DNA of 64,000 nt from CAIXSC01 sp046349915 (GTDB lineage Bacteria; Planctomycetota; Planctomycetia; Pirellulales; Pirellulaceae): the NCBI GenBank assembly GCA_046349915.1, contig JAXMBL010000004.1:186001-250000 (forward strand), written 5' to 3'. A model generated the notes under the pieces. The model saw only the letters and a list, made by a program, of their open reading frames with translations, had not been told where the DNA came from and did no database searches. Of the stretch, positions 8,834 through 17,431 are shown piece after piece (positions within the stretch are counted from its first letter, which is position 1; each line of letters begins with the position of its first letter). Both the position numbers and the translations under genes were made by a program.

Positions 8834-10779
8834 CAGCCAGAACCTCGACTTTCATCCTTCTCGGTGGTTCCGTGATCGGATTGGGTGAGTCGCGTGAAGG
8901 TGAGCCACGCATCGTCGGTCGAGGTCTGGGACAATGCCACTTCGCGGTAATGACCCGACTGAGCCATTAGTTCTTCATGTCGTCCCATTTGGACGATTCG
9001 ACCCTGCTCAAGCACCACGACCAGATCGGCGTCTCGCAGAGTGCTGAGGCGGTGAGCGATCACTAACGTCGTTCGACCGGCGGTAGCGCTTTGGAGCGAC
9101 GCGATGATCTCTCGCTCCGTTTGCGCATCGATGGCGGCCGCGGGATCGTCGAGCAGGAGAATCGGCGGATCGAGCAAAATGGCGCGAGCAATCGCCAATC
9201 GCTGTCGCTGACCGCCCGACAAGTTGTATCCAAACTCGCCCAATACTGTGTCATACCCGTCGGGCAGGCGGTCGATAAACTCAGCGGCCGCGGCAATCTC
9301 GGCCGCTCGTTGGATTTGTTCGCGAGTGGCGTCGGGATGACCGAATGCGATGTTCGCGGCGATCGTATGGCTGAACAGAAAACTCTCTTGGAATACGATT
9401 CCCAGCGAACGACGCAGGTCATGCAGGTCTAGGTCGCGGAGGTCTTGGCCATCCAATAGCACTCGGCCGCGCGTTGGATCGTAGAACCGAGGAATGAGAC
9501 TCAGCAAAGTCGTCTTCCCAGCGCCGGTCGCTCCCAACAGGGCGACTTTCGTTCCGGGAGCAATACAGAAGTCGATGTCGCGCAGCACCGGCGTATCGCG
9601 CCGATACTCGAATTCAACCTGCTCGAACCGCAGTTCACCGCGTGGCCGGTCCAGCTTGATTGCGTCGGGCGCACTTTGGATTTCGACCGGAGAGTCCAGG
9701 ATCTCAAAGACGCGCCGAGCACCACTCAAGCTCTGCTGCACGCTATTGGCGATCGTCGATAACTGCCCCACCTGGCTCGACAATTGTTGCAAGAGCCCCG
9801 CGAACACGACGAGTCCCGAACCAAGCGACAGGCGATCGACGGTGACCAGGTAACCACCGTACGCAAGTAAGACGATCAGGTTAAGTTGAGTGAGCTGCTG
9901 AGCGATGGGAGCAAACGTGGCCACTCGCCAGAAAATATTCCGCTGTTGGTCGAGCACCTCGTGGTTGGCATGGTCGAAGCGAGCGATCTCTTCGCGTTCG
10001 CGACCGAAACCGCGGACGACTTGCGCGCCTTGCAGGTTTTCGGACAATCGCAAGATCATCTCATCCACCAGTTCACGATTTCGATCGTACTGCGGACGCA
10101 CTTTGCGCGAGAATCGGACGGTTTGCCACCAGAGGATGGGCGTCGTGGCCAAGCAGGCAAGCGTCAGTCCCACATCGAGACTCAACATGTACGTCAAGTA
10201 GCAGATGAGCGACAACAGCAGGATGACAAACTGAATCAACACTCCATCGACAAACGCTCGCACGGACTGCACGTCGCTTGCCACGCGGTTGATGATCGAG
10301 CCGCTGGCATGGGCGTCGAAGAAGCGGAAGCCGAGTTGTTGGAGTTTGGCATACACGTCGGCTCGCAGATCGACCACGATCTTGTGGTGAATCATGTGGC
10401 CCGAGGCGACCGCATAGACAAAGTTCAAGACAGCGCGTGACAACGCGAGCACCAGAATGCCCGCGGCCACGATGCCGACTTGTCCCATGGGGCTCCATTG
10501 CTCCACTCGTGAAGCCAGCCAGGGCGGTAGCGGCGAGACATCCTGTTCCTGGAGATGGAAGCGGACCAGGTCGATGCCAAGACCCCCGAGTTGCAAGCCC
10601 AGCAGGGCTGTCGCCAACAGGATGCCTTGCAAGGCCAGTAAAAAGATGCACCACCACCGATAACGCCAGCTCAGGGCGAGCAAACGGCGGATGAGTTCCG
10701 CATTCGATAGCGATATCGTGGCGCCGCGAGTTGGTTCGCGATCAGAGGGGGAAGCGGAAGCAGGTGCTGGCGAATTCAC
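8833..10779 (-). CDS. ABC exporter half-transporter, degenerate-site NBD
   Basis: 648-residue partner of the following gene. It has a membrane domain (about residues 45-340) and an ATPase domain with Walker A GATGAGKTT, signature LSGGQRQRLAIARAI and Walker B ILLLDDP. The residue after the Walker B Asp is Asp, not the catalytic Glu. With the noncanonical LSLGQ in the partner, this predicts one degenerate and one active ATP site, as in TM287/288. The start appears to be GTG at 10779, as no ATG lies nearby and no clear Shine-Dalgarno is seen. It is divergent from the PQQ-propeller gene across 176 bases that should hold both promoters. Confidence 0.9.
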   Translation of the reverse strand: MNSPAPASASPSDREPTRGATISLSNAELIRRLLALSWRYRWWCIFLLALQGILLATALLGLQLGGLGIDLVRFHLQEQDVSPLPPWLASRVEQWSPMGQVGIVAAGILVLALSRAVLNFVYAVASGHMIHHKIVVDLRADVYAKLQQLGFRFFDAHASGSIINRVASDVQSVRAFVDGVLIQFVILLLSLICYLTYMLSLDVGLTLACLATTPILWWQTVRFSRKVRPQYDRNRELVDEMILRLSENLQGAQVVRGFGREREEIARFDHANHEVLDQQRNIFWRVATFAPIAQQLTQLNLIVLLAYGGYLVTVDRLSLGSGLVVFAGLLQQLSSQVGQLSTIANSVQQSLSGARRVFEILDSPVEIQSAPDAIKLDRPRGELRFEQVEFEYRRDTPVLRDIDFCIAPGTKVALLGATGAGKTTLLSLIPRFYDPTRGRVLLDGQDLRDLDLHDLRRSLGIVFQESFLFSHTIAANIAFGHPDATREQIQRAAEIAAAAEFIDRLPDGYDTVLGEFGYNLSGGQRQRLAIARAILLDPPILLLDDPAAAIDAQTEREIIASLQSATAGRTTLVIAHRLSTLRDADLVVVLEQGRIVQMGRHEELMAQSGHYREVALSQTSTDDAWLTFTRLTQSDHGTTEKDESRGSG

Positions 10780-10955
10780 GTTGTCGTTGCGAGGTCAGTC
10801 GGGGGGCGTTCGATGGGGATTAGAATCCAAGTGGCGTGGGGACGGAACCCGGCAAGCGCCGGAGCAGCCAGAGTCCTGATTCTTGAGGAGCGAACGGGCG
10901 GCTGGTATGGTGAGAGCCCCTTCCGATTGAATTCCCGCCTGGAGAACCTAAGGTC

Positions 10956-12383
10956 ATGCACGCCACCCGCCCACGGTCGTTGGTCCGATTGTTGTCTTCG
11001 TCCACCCCAGCTAAGAGGGTGATGAGTCGTGGTTTGTTGGCAAGGGTCGGTGTCGCCTTGGTGCGAGCAACCTTGGTGGGGTCGCTCGTCATGTGGGCCG
11101 CAAGCTCAACGTTGACGGCGGCCGAATCGGCCGATTGGCCTCAATGGCGTGGGCCTGCTGGCCAGGGGCATGCCCCTGAAGCTCGCGATCTGCCGGTCAC
11201 CTGGACCGACGCCACGAATATCACTTGGAAGACGGCTATTCCCGGCAAAGGGTGGTCCTCGCCCGTCATCGAAGGTCGCACCATCTGGATGACGACCGCG
11301 GTCGAAACTCCTTTGACCGAGGAAGAAAAAAAGAAGCGGGCCGCCGACTCGACCAACAGCCAGCCGTTGAATGTGGCAGGCACAGTCGCTTTGCGTGCGA
11401 TTGGCGTGGACCGTGAAACGGGGAAAGTGGAAGCCGACATTCTACTGTTCGAAGTGAAGGACCCTGATCCGATTCACACGCTTAACTCGTTCGCGTCGCC
11501 ATCGCCGATCATCGAGCAAGGGAAGCTGTACTGCCACTTCGGGACCAACGGAACGGCATGCGTCGACACCGCGACTCGCAAGATCGACTGGGTCAACTCG
11601 GAGCTGCATCTGAAGCATGAGAACGGCCCCGGCAGCACGCCCGTGCTGTTCGGCGATCTGTTGATTGTGCACTGCGACGGCAGCGATGTTCAGTTCCTGG
11701 TTGCGCTCGACAAGAAAACCGGCAAGACTCAATGGAAGACCGAACGAAGCGGCGCTCTCAATTCGAATCCCCAGCTCAAGAAAGCCTACGGAACGCCCCT
11801 GATTCTGGACATCGAGGGACGTTCGGTTCTGCTCTCCACCGGGGCGGATTGGCTTTATGCGTACGAGCCTAAGTCGGGGAAAGAGTTGTGGAAGTTGAAC
11901 TACGGCGTTCTCGGCTTTTCGATTGTTCCTCGCCCGGTAGCGGCTCACGGGATGCTCTACTTCAGCACCAGCTTTATGCAGCCCGAGATGTTGGCCGTGC
12001 GACTGGGAGATGGCGGCACGACACCGGAGATTGCGTGGCGAGCGAAGAAGGGGGCGCCCCAGATGCCTTCTCCGTTGGTGGTGGGTGATGAACTGTATGT
12101 GGTCAGTGACAAGGGTGTCGCAACCTGCATGGATGCCAAGACCGGCGCCGTGCACTACAGCGAACGATTGGGCGGCAATTTCTGCTCGTCCCCCCTGTAC
12201 GCCGACGGACGCGTCTACATCGGCAACCGCGAAGGACAAGTCTTCGTGCTGGCGCCCGGCAAGAAGCTCGACGTGCTCGCCACGAACACGGTGGACGGCG
12301 CCGTCATGGCGACCCCAGCCGCCGTTGGTCGCACGATGTTCCTACGTACCGAGCACTCGTTGTATCGCCTTGAGAAGCGGTAG
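10956..12383 (+). CDS. Secreted PQQ-like beta-propeller protein
   Basis: 475-residue exported protein with a hydrophobic signal region (about residues 28-52, ending TLTAAES). The WPQWRGP motif follows at once, a hallmark of planctomycete PQQ-like propeller proteins. Repeats with tryptophan/glycine blades (ITWKTAIPGKGWSSP, KTGKTQWKTERSG, KSGKELWKLNYG) run to the C-terminus. No catalytic domain is visible. Members are often annotated as outer-membrane-assembly-like (BamB) or dehydrogenase-like, but lack of clear active-site residues makes a binding or scaffold role just as likely. The ATG at 10956 follows a weak AGG-containing site; an internal ATG at 11022 is an alternative. Confidence 0.85.
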   Translation: MHATRPRSLVRLLSSSTPAKRVMSRGLLARVGVALVRATLVGSLVMWAASSTLTAAESADWPQWRGPAGQGHAPEARDLPVTWTDATNITWKTAIPGKGWSSPVIEGRTIWMTTAVETPLTEEEKKKRAADSTNSQPLNVAGTVALRAIGVDRETGKVEADILLFEVKDPDPIHTLNSFASPSPIIEQGKLYCHFGTNGTACVDTATRKIDWVNSELHLKHENGPGSTPVLFGDLLIVHCDGSDVQFLVALDKKTGKTQWKTERSGALNSNPQLKKAYGTPLILDIEGRSVLLSTGADWLYAYEPKSGKELWKLNYGVLGFSIVPRPVAAHGMLYFSTSFMQPEMLAVRLGDGGTTPEIAWRAKKGAPQMPSPLVVGDELYVVSDKGVATCMDAKTGAVHYSERLGGNFCSSPLYADGRVYIGNREGQVFVLAPGKKLDVLATNTVDGAVMATPAAVGRTMFLRTEHSLYRLEKR

Positions 12384-12425
12384 CGATTGCGTCAAGCCTG
12401 AGCCTGCGTCAAAACTGAGACAGCG

Positions 12426-12584
12426 TCAAGCTTGAGTCAGCGCCAGGTAAGCCAATAGCAGAATCATGAAGCCAAACCAGACGGCGCCCAGAATGATCAG
12501 GGGCCGTTGAGTGCGGCGGGGCGGCAAACTCTGCGGGTCAGGCTGGTTCGCTGGCTGTTGAGAAGAATCTTGGGATTTGCTCAT
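12426..12584 (-). CDS. 52-residue single-pass membrane protein
   Basis: A small gene whose ATG overlaps the stop of the preceding TIGR04138-like gene (ATGA at 12581-12584), strongly suggesting coupled translation. The protein starts MSKSQDSSQQPANQ, has a polar Pro/Gln-rich N-terminus of about 28 residues including RRTQR, then one hydrophobic helix (LIILGAVWFGFMILLLAYLAL) reaching almost to the C-terminus. Positively charged residues before the helix suggest the N-terminus is cytoplasmic. The function is unknown. Confidence 0.7.
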   Translation of the reverse strand: MSKSQDSSQQPANQPDPQSLPPRRTQRPLIILGAVWFGFMILLLAYLALTQA

Positions 12585-13018
12585 GACGAGCTTCCCTTGG
12601 GCGAAGGAAGTTCGTACCTCAGAGCTTCATCGAAATCATAGACGTGGTCGAAGTCCTCGCGGCGATCTCGCTTCGACTTCTTGAAACAACCAATACGAAT
12701 CAGGTTGTAAACGATCTCGCCAATATCGCCTGTGGAACGAATGCCCCAATTCTCCAGCACGGAGCGAGCCAAAAGGCCATATTGCGACAGGGCAAATTGG
12801 CGAGCCGCCTCGCACAATTGCTGTCCAGTCAAGTGCTGCTCTTCGGCCGGCTCCGACGGATCGACCGGTTCGCCGCCAAAATCGGTCGGTTCGGTTTCGC
12901 CCAGATGCAAATCGCTACGCGCGTAAAGCAAGGCTTCTTGGACGAATTGGTAGGCGCCGATCGGATACCGTCGGTCTTCGTCGAGCAGTTTGCGAATACG
13001 GGCCGAGATGTTCTTCAT
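12581..13018 (-). CDS. TIGR04138-like Verrucomicrobia/Planctomycetes-restricted protein
   Basis: 145-residue soluble protein of unknown function that I recognise as the Minf_1886/TIGR04138 family, restricted to Planctomycetes and Verrucomicrobia. Typical features are the N-terminal DEDRRYPIGAYQFVQEALLYA, the middle HLTGQQLCEAARQFALSQYG, and GIRSTGDIGEIVYNLIRIG followed by an acidic tail. The ATG at 13018 is chosen; a GTG four codons upstream (13030) is equally open. It sits 19 bases after the RicT-like gene and overlaps the small membrane protein gene, so the three probably form one transcript. Confidence 0.8.
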   Translation of the reverse strand: MKNISARIRKLLDEDRRYPIGAYQFVQEALLYARSDLHLGETEPTDFGGEPVDPSEPAEEQHLTGQQLCEAARQFALSQYGLLARSVLENWGIRSTGDIGEIVYNLIRIGCFKKSKRDRREDFDHVYDFDEALRYELPSPKGSSS

Positions 13019-13037
13019 GCCGCGCGCCACCCCGTCT

Positions 13038-14456
13038 CTAGTTCACACGATCATCACGATCCGTGGAATCGGTCGAGTCGTCGACCGGATTCGCTGGACT
13101 CGGCTGCCTCTCGCCCGCGCCAGTTTCACCTTCTCCATTTTCGCTTGTCGTTGTCGGGTTCGCTACTGGAGATTTGAGCGAAGCCGGGACAGTCGGCGGC
13201 GCGTCCGAGCCCCTCGACTCTTCCACAGCCCGTTGTTCTTGTTTCGGTTCGAACGATTGTGGTTCGTCAGCCTTTATCGATGCGGAGGCCTCGGCCCCCT
13301 CGCGAGTCGACTCTGCCGAGAGAAAATCGAGCGGCTGACCAGGCGAAGAGGACTGGGGTTCGGAGTCGCGTCGACCACTCCGGTCGCGTCGATCATTTCC
13401 GCCCTGTGCGGGTCGTTGGCCTCGCGGTTGGCGTCCCGATTGATCGCCCCGAGGCCGATCCTGACCGCCACCCTGCCGTCCACCTGGACCACCGCCGCGA
13501 GGCTCCCGCCGGTCTCCTCGTCCTCCGCGGTCTCCTCGCTCTTGCTCGTTTCGCTCGGGTTCCGCTAGTTCTCGGTCGTTGTTGTCGCGATCCCCCTGTT
13601 CCCGATCCACGCGTTCCCGATCCACGCGTTCATTGCGTGAGCGGTTGGCGGCAGTATTCAATACGCTGAGGACATCGGTGGCGGGAATTAGCAACCGACG
13701 ATTATCCTCGGTCTGTACCAGCAACTGTTGTGACAGAATTTCGTGATTAAGGATACGAGCTCGGCCGGTCGTTGTGACGACATCGGCGCCGATCGGCGGC
13801 AGGGTCTTGAGCAGATCCTCGTACGTGTCATATTCGTAACGCAGGCAGCACTTCAAGCGACCGCATCGCCCCGAGATCTTGGTGGGGTCGAGCGTGGCCT
13901 TCTGCAACTTGGCCATTTTCATGGAGACAGGCGGCATCTCGACCAAGTGCGTGTTGCAGCAGACCGGTTTCCCGCAGTCGCCGTAGTCGGCTAGCAGTTT
14001 CGCTTCGTCCCGCACGCCAATTTGCCGCATTTCGATGCGAGTCTGCAATTCGTTGGCCAGCGCCTTCACGAGTTCGCGAAAGTCGACTCGCTCTTCCGAC
14101 AGGTAGTAAACGACAATCCGTTCGCCGCCGAACAGGTGTTCGACATCGACCAGCTGCATATTGAGTTTCAAGGCGGCGACATGCTTTTGGCAGATCTCAA
14201 ACTCCTCGCGTTCGCGAGTCTTCAGGTGAGTCGCCTCGTTGATATCCTCGTCGGTCATTTCCCGCAGCACTTGTCCCGAGGGGGGATCTACCAACTGGGC
14301 CAAGGCTTGTTCGGTCGCCTCGCACAAAACTTCGCCCGCTTCGAGCCCACGGGTGGTGCGCGCAATGACCTGCGTGCCGCGGCGGAGCATCTCCGCTCGG
14401 GCTGAAAAAACGCCCACCATGCGCATGACACCATAACGGACTACGAATCTCGCCAT
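13038..14456 (-). CDS. PSP1/RicT-family protein with RG-rich disordered tail
   Basis: 472-residue protein. Residues 1-265 form a PSP1 domain like Bacillus RicT (YaaT), which with RicA and RicF forms an Fe-S complex that affects RNA maturation by RNase Y. The conserved cysteines are present: Cys161, Cys166, Cys167, Cys198, Cys203, Cys204 (motifs CGKPVCC and CGRLKCC). From about residue 270 the protein becomes a low-complexity tail rich in Arg, Gly, Asp and Asn (RGGRGDRREPRGGGPGG and similar), not found in RicT. An in-frame ATG 15 codons upstream exists, but MARFVVRYG fits family starts and has GAGGAG about 11 bases before it. Confidence 0.85.
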   Translation of the reverse strand: MARFVVRYGVMRMVGVFSARAEMLRRGTQVIARTTRGLEAGEVLCEATEQALAQLVDPPSGQVLREMTDEDINEATHLKTREREEFEICQKHVAALKLNMQLVDVEHLFGGERIVVYYLSEERVDFRELVKALANELQTRIEMRQIGVRDEAKLLADYGDCGKPVCCNTHLVEMPPVSMKMAKLQKATLDPTKISGRCGRLKCCLRYEYDTYEDLLKTLPPIGADVVTTTGRARILNHEILSQQLLVQTEDNRRLLIPATDVLSVLNTAANRSRNERVDRERVDREQGDRDNNDRELAEPERNEQERGDRGGRGDRREPRGGGPGGRQGGGQDRPRGDQSGRQPRGQRPAQGGNDRRDRSGRRDSEPQSSSPGQPLDFLSAESTREGAEASASIKADEPQSFEPKQEQRAVEESRGSDAPPTVPASLKSPVANPTTTSENGEGETGAGERQPSPANPVDDSTDSTDRDDRVN

Positions 14457-14596
14457 CTCGACGCGACTCCTCGGGAACTCGTATGGGTGGCGGCTATGCA
14501 CCGCGCCCGCTCTCGGCCAATATTACTCGACAGGCTCGCCGCTACCAAGTCGCGCGCCGCTTCCTGGAGGTTACTTCTCGAATTTGGCGAGGCGCC

Positions 14597-15310
14597 ATGG
14601 CGTGGTCGATTCTGTACGAGGATGCGTGGATTGCGGCAGTTGACAAGCCGTCTGGTCTATTGGTCACACCAGATCGCTGGGACAAAGAACTTGTCAATTT
14701 GGTCGATTGGGTCCAAGAAAACCATTCGCCGGACTGGCGCAACGTCCATCGACTCGATCGCGATACTTCGGGTATTGTCCTGTTCGCGAAAGACTCGGAG
14801 TCGCTAGCCGCGTTCACGGCGCTGTTTGAAACTCGCGAGGTCGTGAAGACCTATTCGGCCATCGTTCGGCCCGCGCCGCGTCAGACAAGCGGCGTGATCG
14901 ATCGGCCGCTCGACGCCGACCCGCGCCGACCCGGTCGCATGCGAATCGCGGTATCCGGCAAACCGAGTCGCACGGAGTGGGAATTGGTCGAGGCTTGGCG
15001 CAGTGGGGCGGTGGCCTTGATCGATGTTCATCCCTTAACCGGTCGCACTCACCAGATACGAGTCCATTTGGCGGCCATCGGTTCACCGGTGGTTGGCGAT
15101 GCTTGGTATGGCGATGGCCTGCCTTTGCGTCTGTCCGATGTGAAACGACGCTTTCGTGGCGTTGATGACGGGCCTCCCCTGCTCGATCGGCTGGCCCTGC
15201 ACGCCCACTCGCTCGAGTTCACTCATCCGCTGACGGGCGCCGCGTGTCGCATCGAATCGCCGTGGCCGAGCGACTTCCAACGAGCGGTCGAACGACTTCA
15301 GCGAGCTTAG
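14597..15310 (+). CDS. RluA-family RNA pseudouridine synthase
   Basis: 237-residue enzyme that isomerises uridine to pseudouridine in rRNA or tRNA. Motif II, HRLDRDTSGIVLFAK, carries the catalytic Asp in RLD. Further family motifs are AVDKPSGLLV near the N-terminus, HPLTGRTHQIRVHLA (motif III) and LALHAHSLEFTHP. No S4 domain is present, so it is of the short RluA/RluC-core type. The ATG at 14597 is preceded by GGCGAGG and begins at the conserved core; the longer open frame upstream overlaps the divergent RicT-like gene. The exact RNA target cannot be assigned. Confidence 0.9.
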   Translation: MAWSILYEDAWIAAVDKPSGLLVTPDRWDKELVNLVDWVQENHSPDWRNVHRLDRDTSGIVLFAKDSESLAAFTALFETREVVKTYSAIVRPAPRQTSGVIDRPLDADPRRPGRMRIAVSGKPSRTEWELVEAWRSGAVALIDVHPLTGRTHQIRVHLAAIGSPVVGDAWYGDGLPLRLSDVKRRFRGVDDGPPLLDRLALHAHSLEFTHPLTGAACRIESPWPSDFQRAVERLQRA

Positions 15311-15330
15311 TTGGACAGCGGAGGGTTCAC

Positions 15331-15402
15331 ATAGTCGTGGATCGCTCCGCGATCCAACGCTCAGGCGTAAAGGCGTTGGATCGCGGAGCGATCCACGACT
15401 AT
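15331..15402. repeat. Perfect 30-bp inverted repeat hairpin
   Basis: Arms 15331-15360 (atagtcgtggatcgctccgc...) and 15373-15402 are perfect reverse complements separated by a 12-base loop. Each arm contains ggatcgctccgcgatcc, itself palindromic. It lies 20 bases after the pseudouridine synthase stop and between convergent genes, so it could end transcription, but no T-run follows. A partial copy of one arm recurs at 19211-19245. Confidence 0.9.
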
Positions 15403-15514
15403 GCGTCGAATCGCCTTTTTCACACGATCAGTTCCACTAAAGTAAACACTTAATGCTGACTGATGTAGTAGAACCTGGCGCCGTCCAATTAGGGCAGGCG
15501 AGCTTCGCTGGTCG

Positions 15515-15546
15515 CTCACTCACTCACTCACTCACTCACTCACTCA
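15515..15546. repeat. (CTCA)8 microsatellite over a stop codon
   Basis: Eight uninterrupted ctca units. The TGA of the sigma-54 activator gene (15540-15542, minus strand) lies inside the array. Changes in unit number would not change the protein, since the stop is the first TGA reached. Confidence 0.95.
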
Positions 15547-17429
15547 CGCATCCCGAGTTGTTTCATTTTGCGATACAGGTTCGCTCGATCCAGCCCCAAC
15601 CGCTCCGCCGCGATCGTCATATTGCCGTCGCATTCGGCGATCTTTGCTCGAATCCAATGTTCCTGAAACGACGCCGTGGCTTCGGCCAGCGATGCGTCCG
15701 CCGATGGCGAAACGGAGGACAGCGCGTTGGCGTCAGACCTGCCCGCCGATGTACCGTGCGTTGACGGGGCGATTGGGTGACCGGCGAGTGGGCGGGTGAG
15801 TGGGGATAGGAGCGCGGCGAGATCGTCTCGGTCAATCTCATCCTCGGGACAGAGAAAAACCAATCGCTCGACCAGATTCCGCAACTCCCGCACATTTCCC
15901 GGCCAAGGATGGGTCAACAGGAGTTTGCTTGCGGCAGGGGTAAAGCGGGGAGGCTCGCGACGCGCTTTGCCGCTGAACTCTTCCAAGAAATGCTCGGCCA
16001 GCGCCCAGACATCTTCGCCGCGAGCTCGCAGCGGAGGAAGTTCCAGCGTGACGACGTTCAGACGAAAGTAGAGGTCTTCGCGGAACTTTCGAGCACGCAC
16101 GAGCTCTACAAGATCTTGATTGGTCGCCGCGATCACTCGAGTATCGGTGGGACGCGGCGTCGATCCACCGACTCGCGTGACCAGCTTATCCTCCAACACT
16201 CGGAGCAACTTGGCTTGTCCGCCAAGGCTCATGTCGCCGATCTCGTCGAGAAACAGCGTGCCGTGAGCGGCGAGTTCGAATTTTCCAGCGCGAGCGTCGC
16301 GAGCGTCGGTGAACGCGCCGCGTTCGTGGCCGAAGAGTTCACTTTCGAGCAGTGATTCGGGGAGGGCCGCACAGTTGACGGCGACCAGCGGTTCGTCGCG
16401 ACGCGAGCTTCCGTAATGGACCAAGCGACTGACGACTTCCTTACCTGTACCGTTTTCACCCAAGACCAGCACCGAGAGATCGGTGGCGGCGACTCGAGCG
16501 AGCGTCTTGCGGAGCTGCTGGATCGCTCGGCATTCGCCCAGCAGACGCAGCCCTCCCGCCGCTTCCTCGACTACCTGGGTGCGAGCGTCGACAAGTCGTT
16601 GGAATTGGCGGCTCGTTTCAATCGCCGCCACTGCGTGCGAAGCTAACTCAGTCAATGCCGACTCGTCGTCCGCATTGAAATCTCCCTCGTCGCGATTGAG
16701 CACTTCAAAGACGCCGAAACGTTGACCGCCCGAACCGACCAACGGCACTCCGACCAAATTGCGCGTGCGAAAACCAAGTTTTTGGTCGACACGGCGATTA
16801 ATCGCGGCCGACTTGTCCCGTTCCGCCACGCGGACGGGTAGTCCGGTCTTCAGAATCTGGCCCACGACCCCTTGGTTGTCCGGCACTCGTAGCTCGCCGC
16901 CGGGAATTCCGAGCGCAGGGCGGCCGACGAGTTCTCGCGACCGCTCGTCCCACAAGAAGAGGCTGGCACGTTCCGCTCCTAGCAGGCGAGCAGCCGCTTC
17001 GGCCATCTCCTTCAACAACTCGTCGAGCTTGCCGGCTCGATTCCAGCGAGCGGTAATGGAGAGAATGGCTTCCAATCGCTCCACGCGTCGCTTGGCGTAC
17101 GTCGACTCGCGCGAAGCGACGACGGCGGTGAAGAGCGTCGTTGCAACCAGCTTCAAGGTCTCGACTGGAGGCGGCGCAGCGGCAGCGACTACCAGCAATT
17201 CTCCGGGCGCTTGTCTCGGGTCGAGCGGTACGGCTGTCCAACGTCCCGAACTGCGAGCCGCTTCTTTATCCACGACTTCGGACAGGAGCTCGATGGGAAG
17301 CGGGCGAGTGCGTCCGCTACGAGCGGTAGTCGCCCACTCTCCCTCAACCCCGCGAGCGATGGCGACGTAGTCGAGTCCCAGCAGGACGGCGATACGTTCG
17401 AGCGCTCCATCCAGAAAAGCGGCGGGCAC
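15540..17429 (-). CDS. Sigma-54-dependent transcriptional activator with GAF domain
   Basis: 629-residue regulator. A GAF-like sensory domain occupies about residues 130-275. The AAA+ domain follows with Walker A GENGTGKE (324-331), a sigma-54 contact loop reading GAFTDA (371-376, usually GAFTGA) and Walker B LFLDEI (392-397). A Fis-type helix-turn-helix ends the protein (MTIAAERLGLDRANLYRKMK). It should bind DNA and drive open-complex formation by RNA polymerase with sigma-54. There is no receiver domain, so the signal is probably a small ligand or partner sensed by GAF. It starts with GTG two bases after the lipA stop, so the pair is likely co-transcribed. Confidence 0.9.
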   Translation of the reverse strand: MPAAFLDGALERIAVLLGLDYVAIARGVEGEWATTARSGRTRPLPIELLSEVVDKEAARSSGRWTAVPLDPRQAPGELLVVAAAAPPPVETLKLVATTLFTAVVASRESTYAKRRVERLEAILSITARWNRAGKLDELLKEMAEAAARLLGAERASLFLWDERSRELVGRPALGIPGGELRVPDNQGVVGQILKTGLPVRVAERDKSAAINRRVDQKLGFRTRNLVGVPLVGSGGQRFGVFEVLNRDEGDFNADDESALTELASHAVAAIETSRQFQRLVDARTQVVEEAAGGLRLLGECRAIQQLRKTLARVAATDLSVLVLGENGTGKEVVSRLVHYGSSRRDEPLVAVNCAALPESLLESELFGHERGAFTDARDARAGKFELAAHGTLFLDEIGDMSLGGQAKLLRVLEDKLVTRVGGSTPRPTDTRVIAATNQDLVELVRARKFREDLYFRLNVVTLELPPLRARGEDVWALAEHFLEEFSGKARREPPRFTPAASKLLLTHPWPGNVRELRNLVERLVFLCPEDEIDRDDLAALLSPLTRPLAGHPIAPSTHGTSAGRSDANALSSVSPSADASLAEATASFQEHWIRAKIAECDGNMTIAAERLGLDRANLYRKMKQLGMRE

Positions 17430-17431
17430 GT

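Noticed and set aside
15515..15546. Phase-variable tetranucleotide repeat controlling the sigma-54 activator
   Set aside because: The repeat lies at and after the stop codon, so changes in unit number cannot alter the protein or its reading frame.
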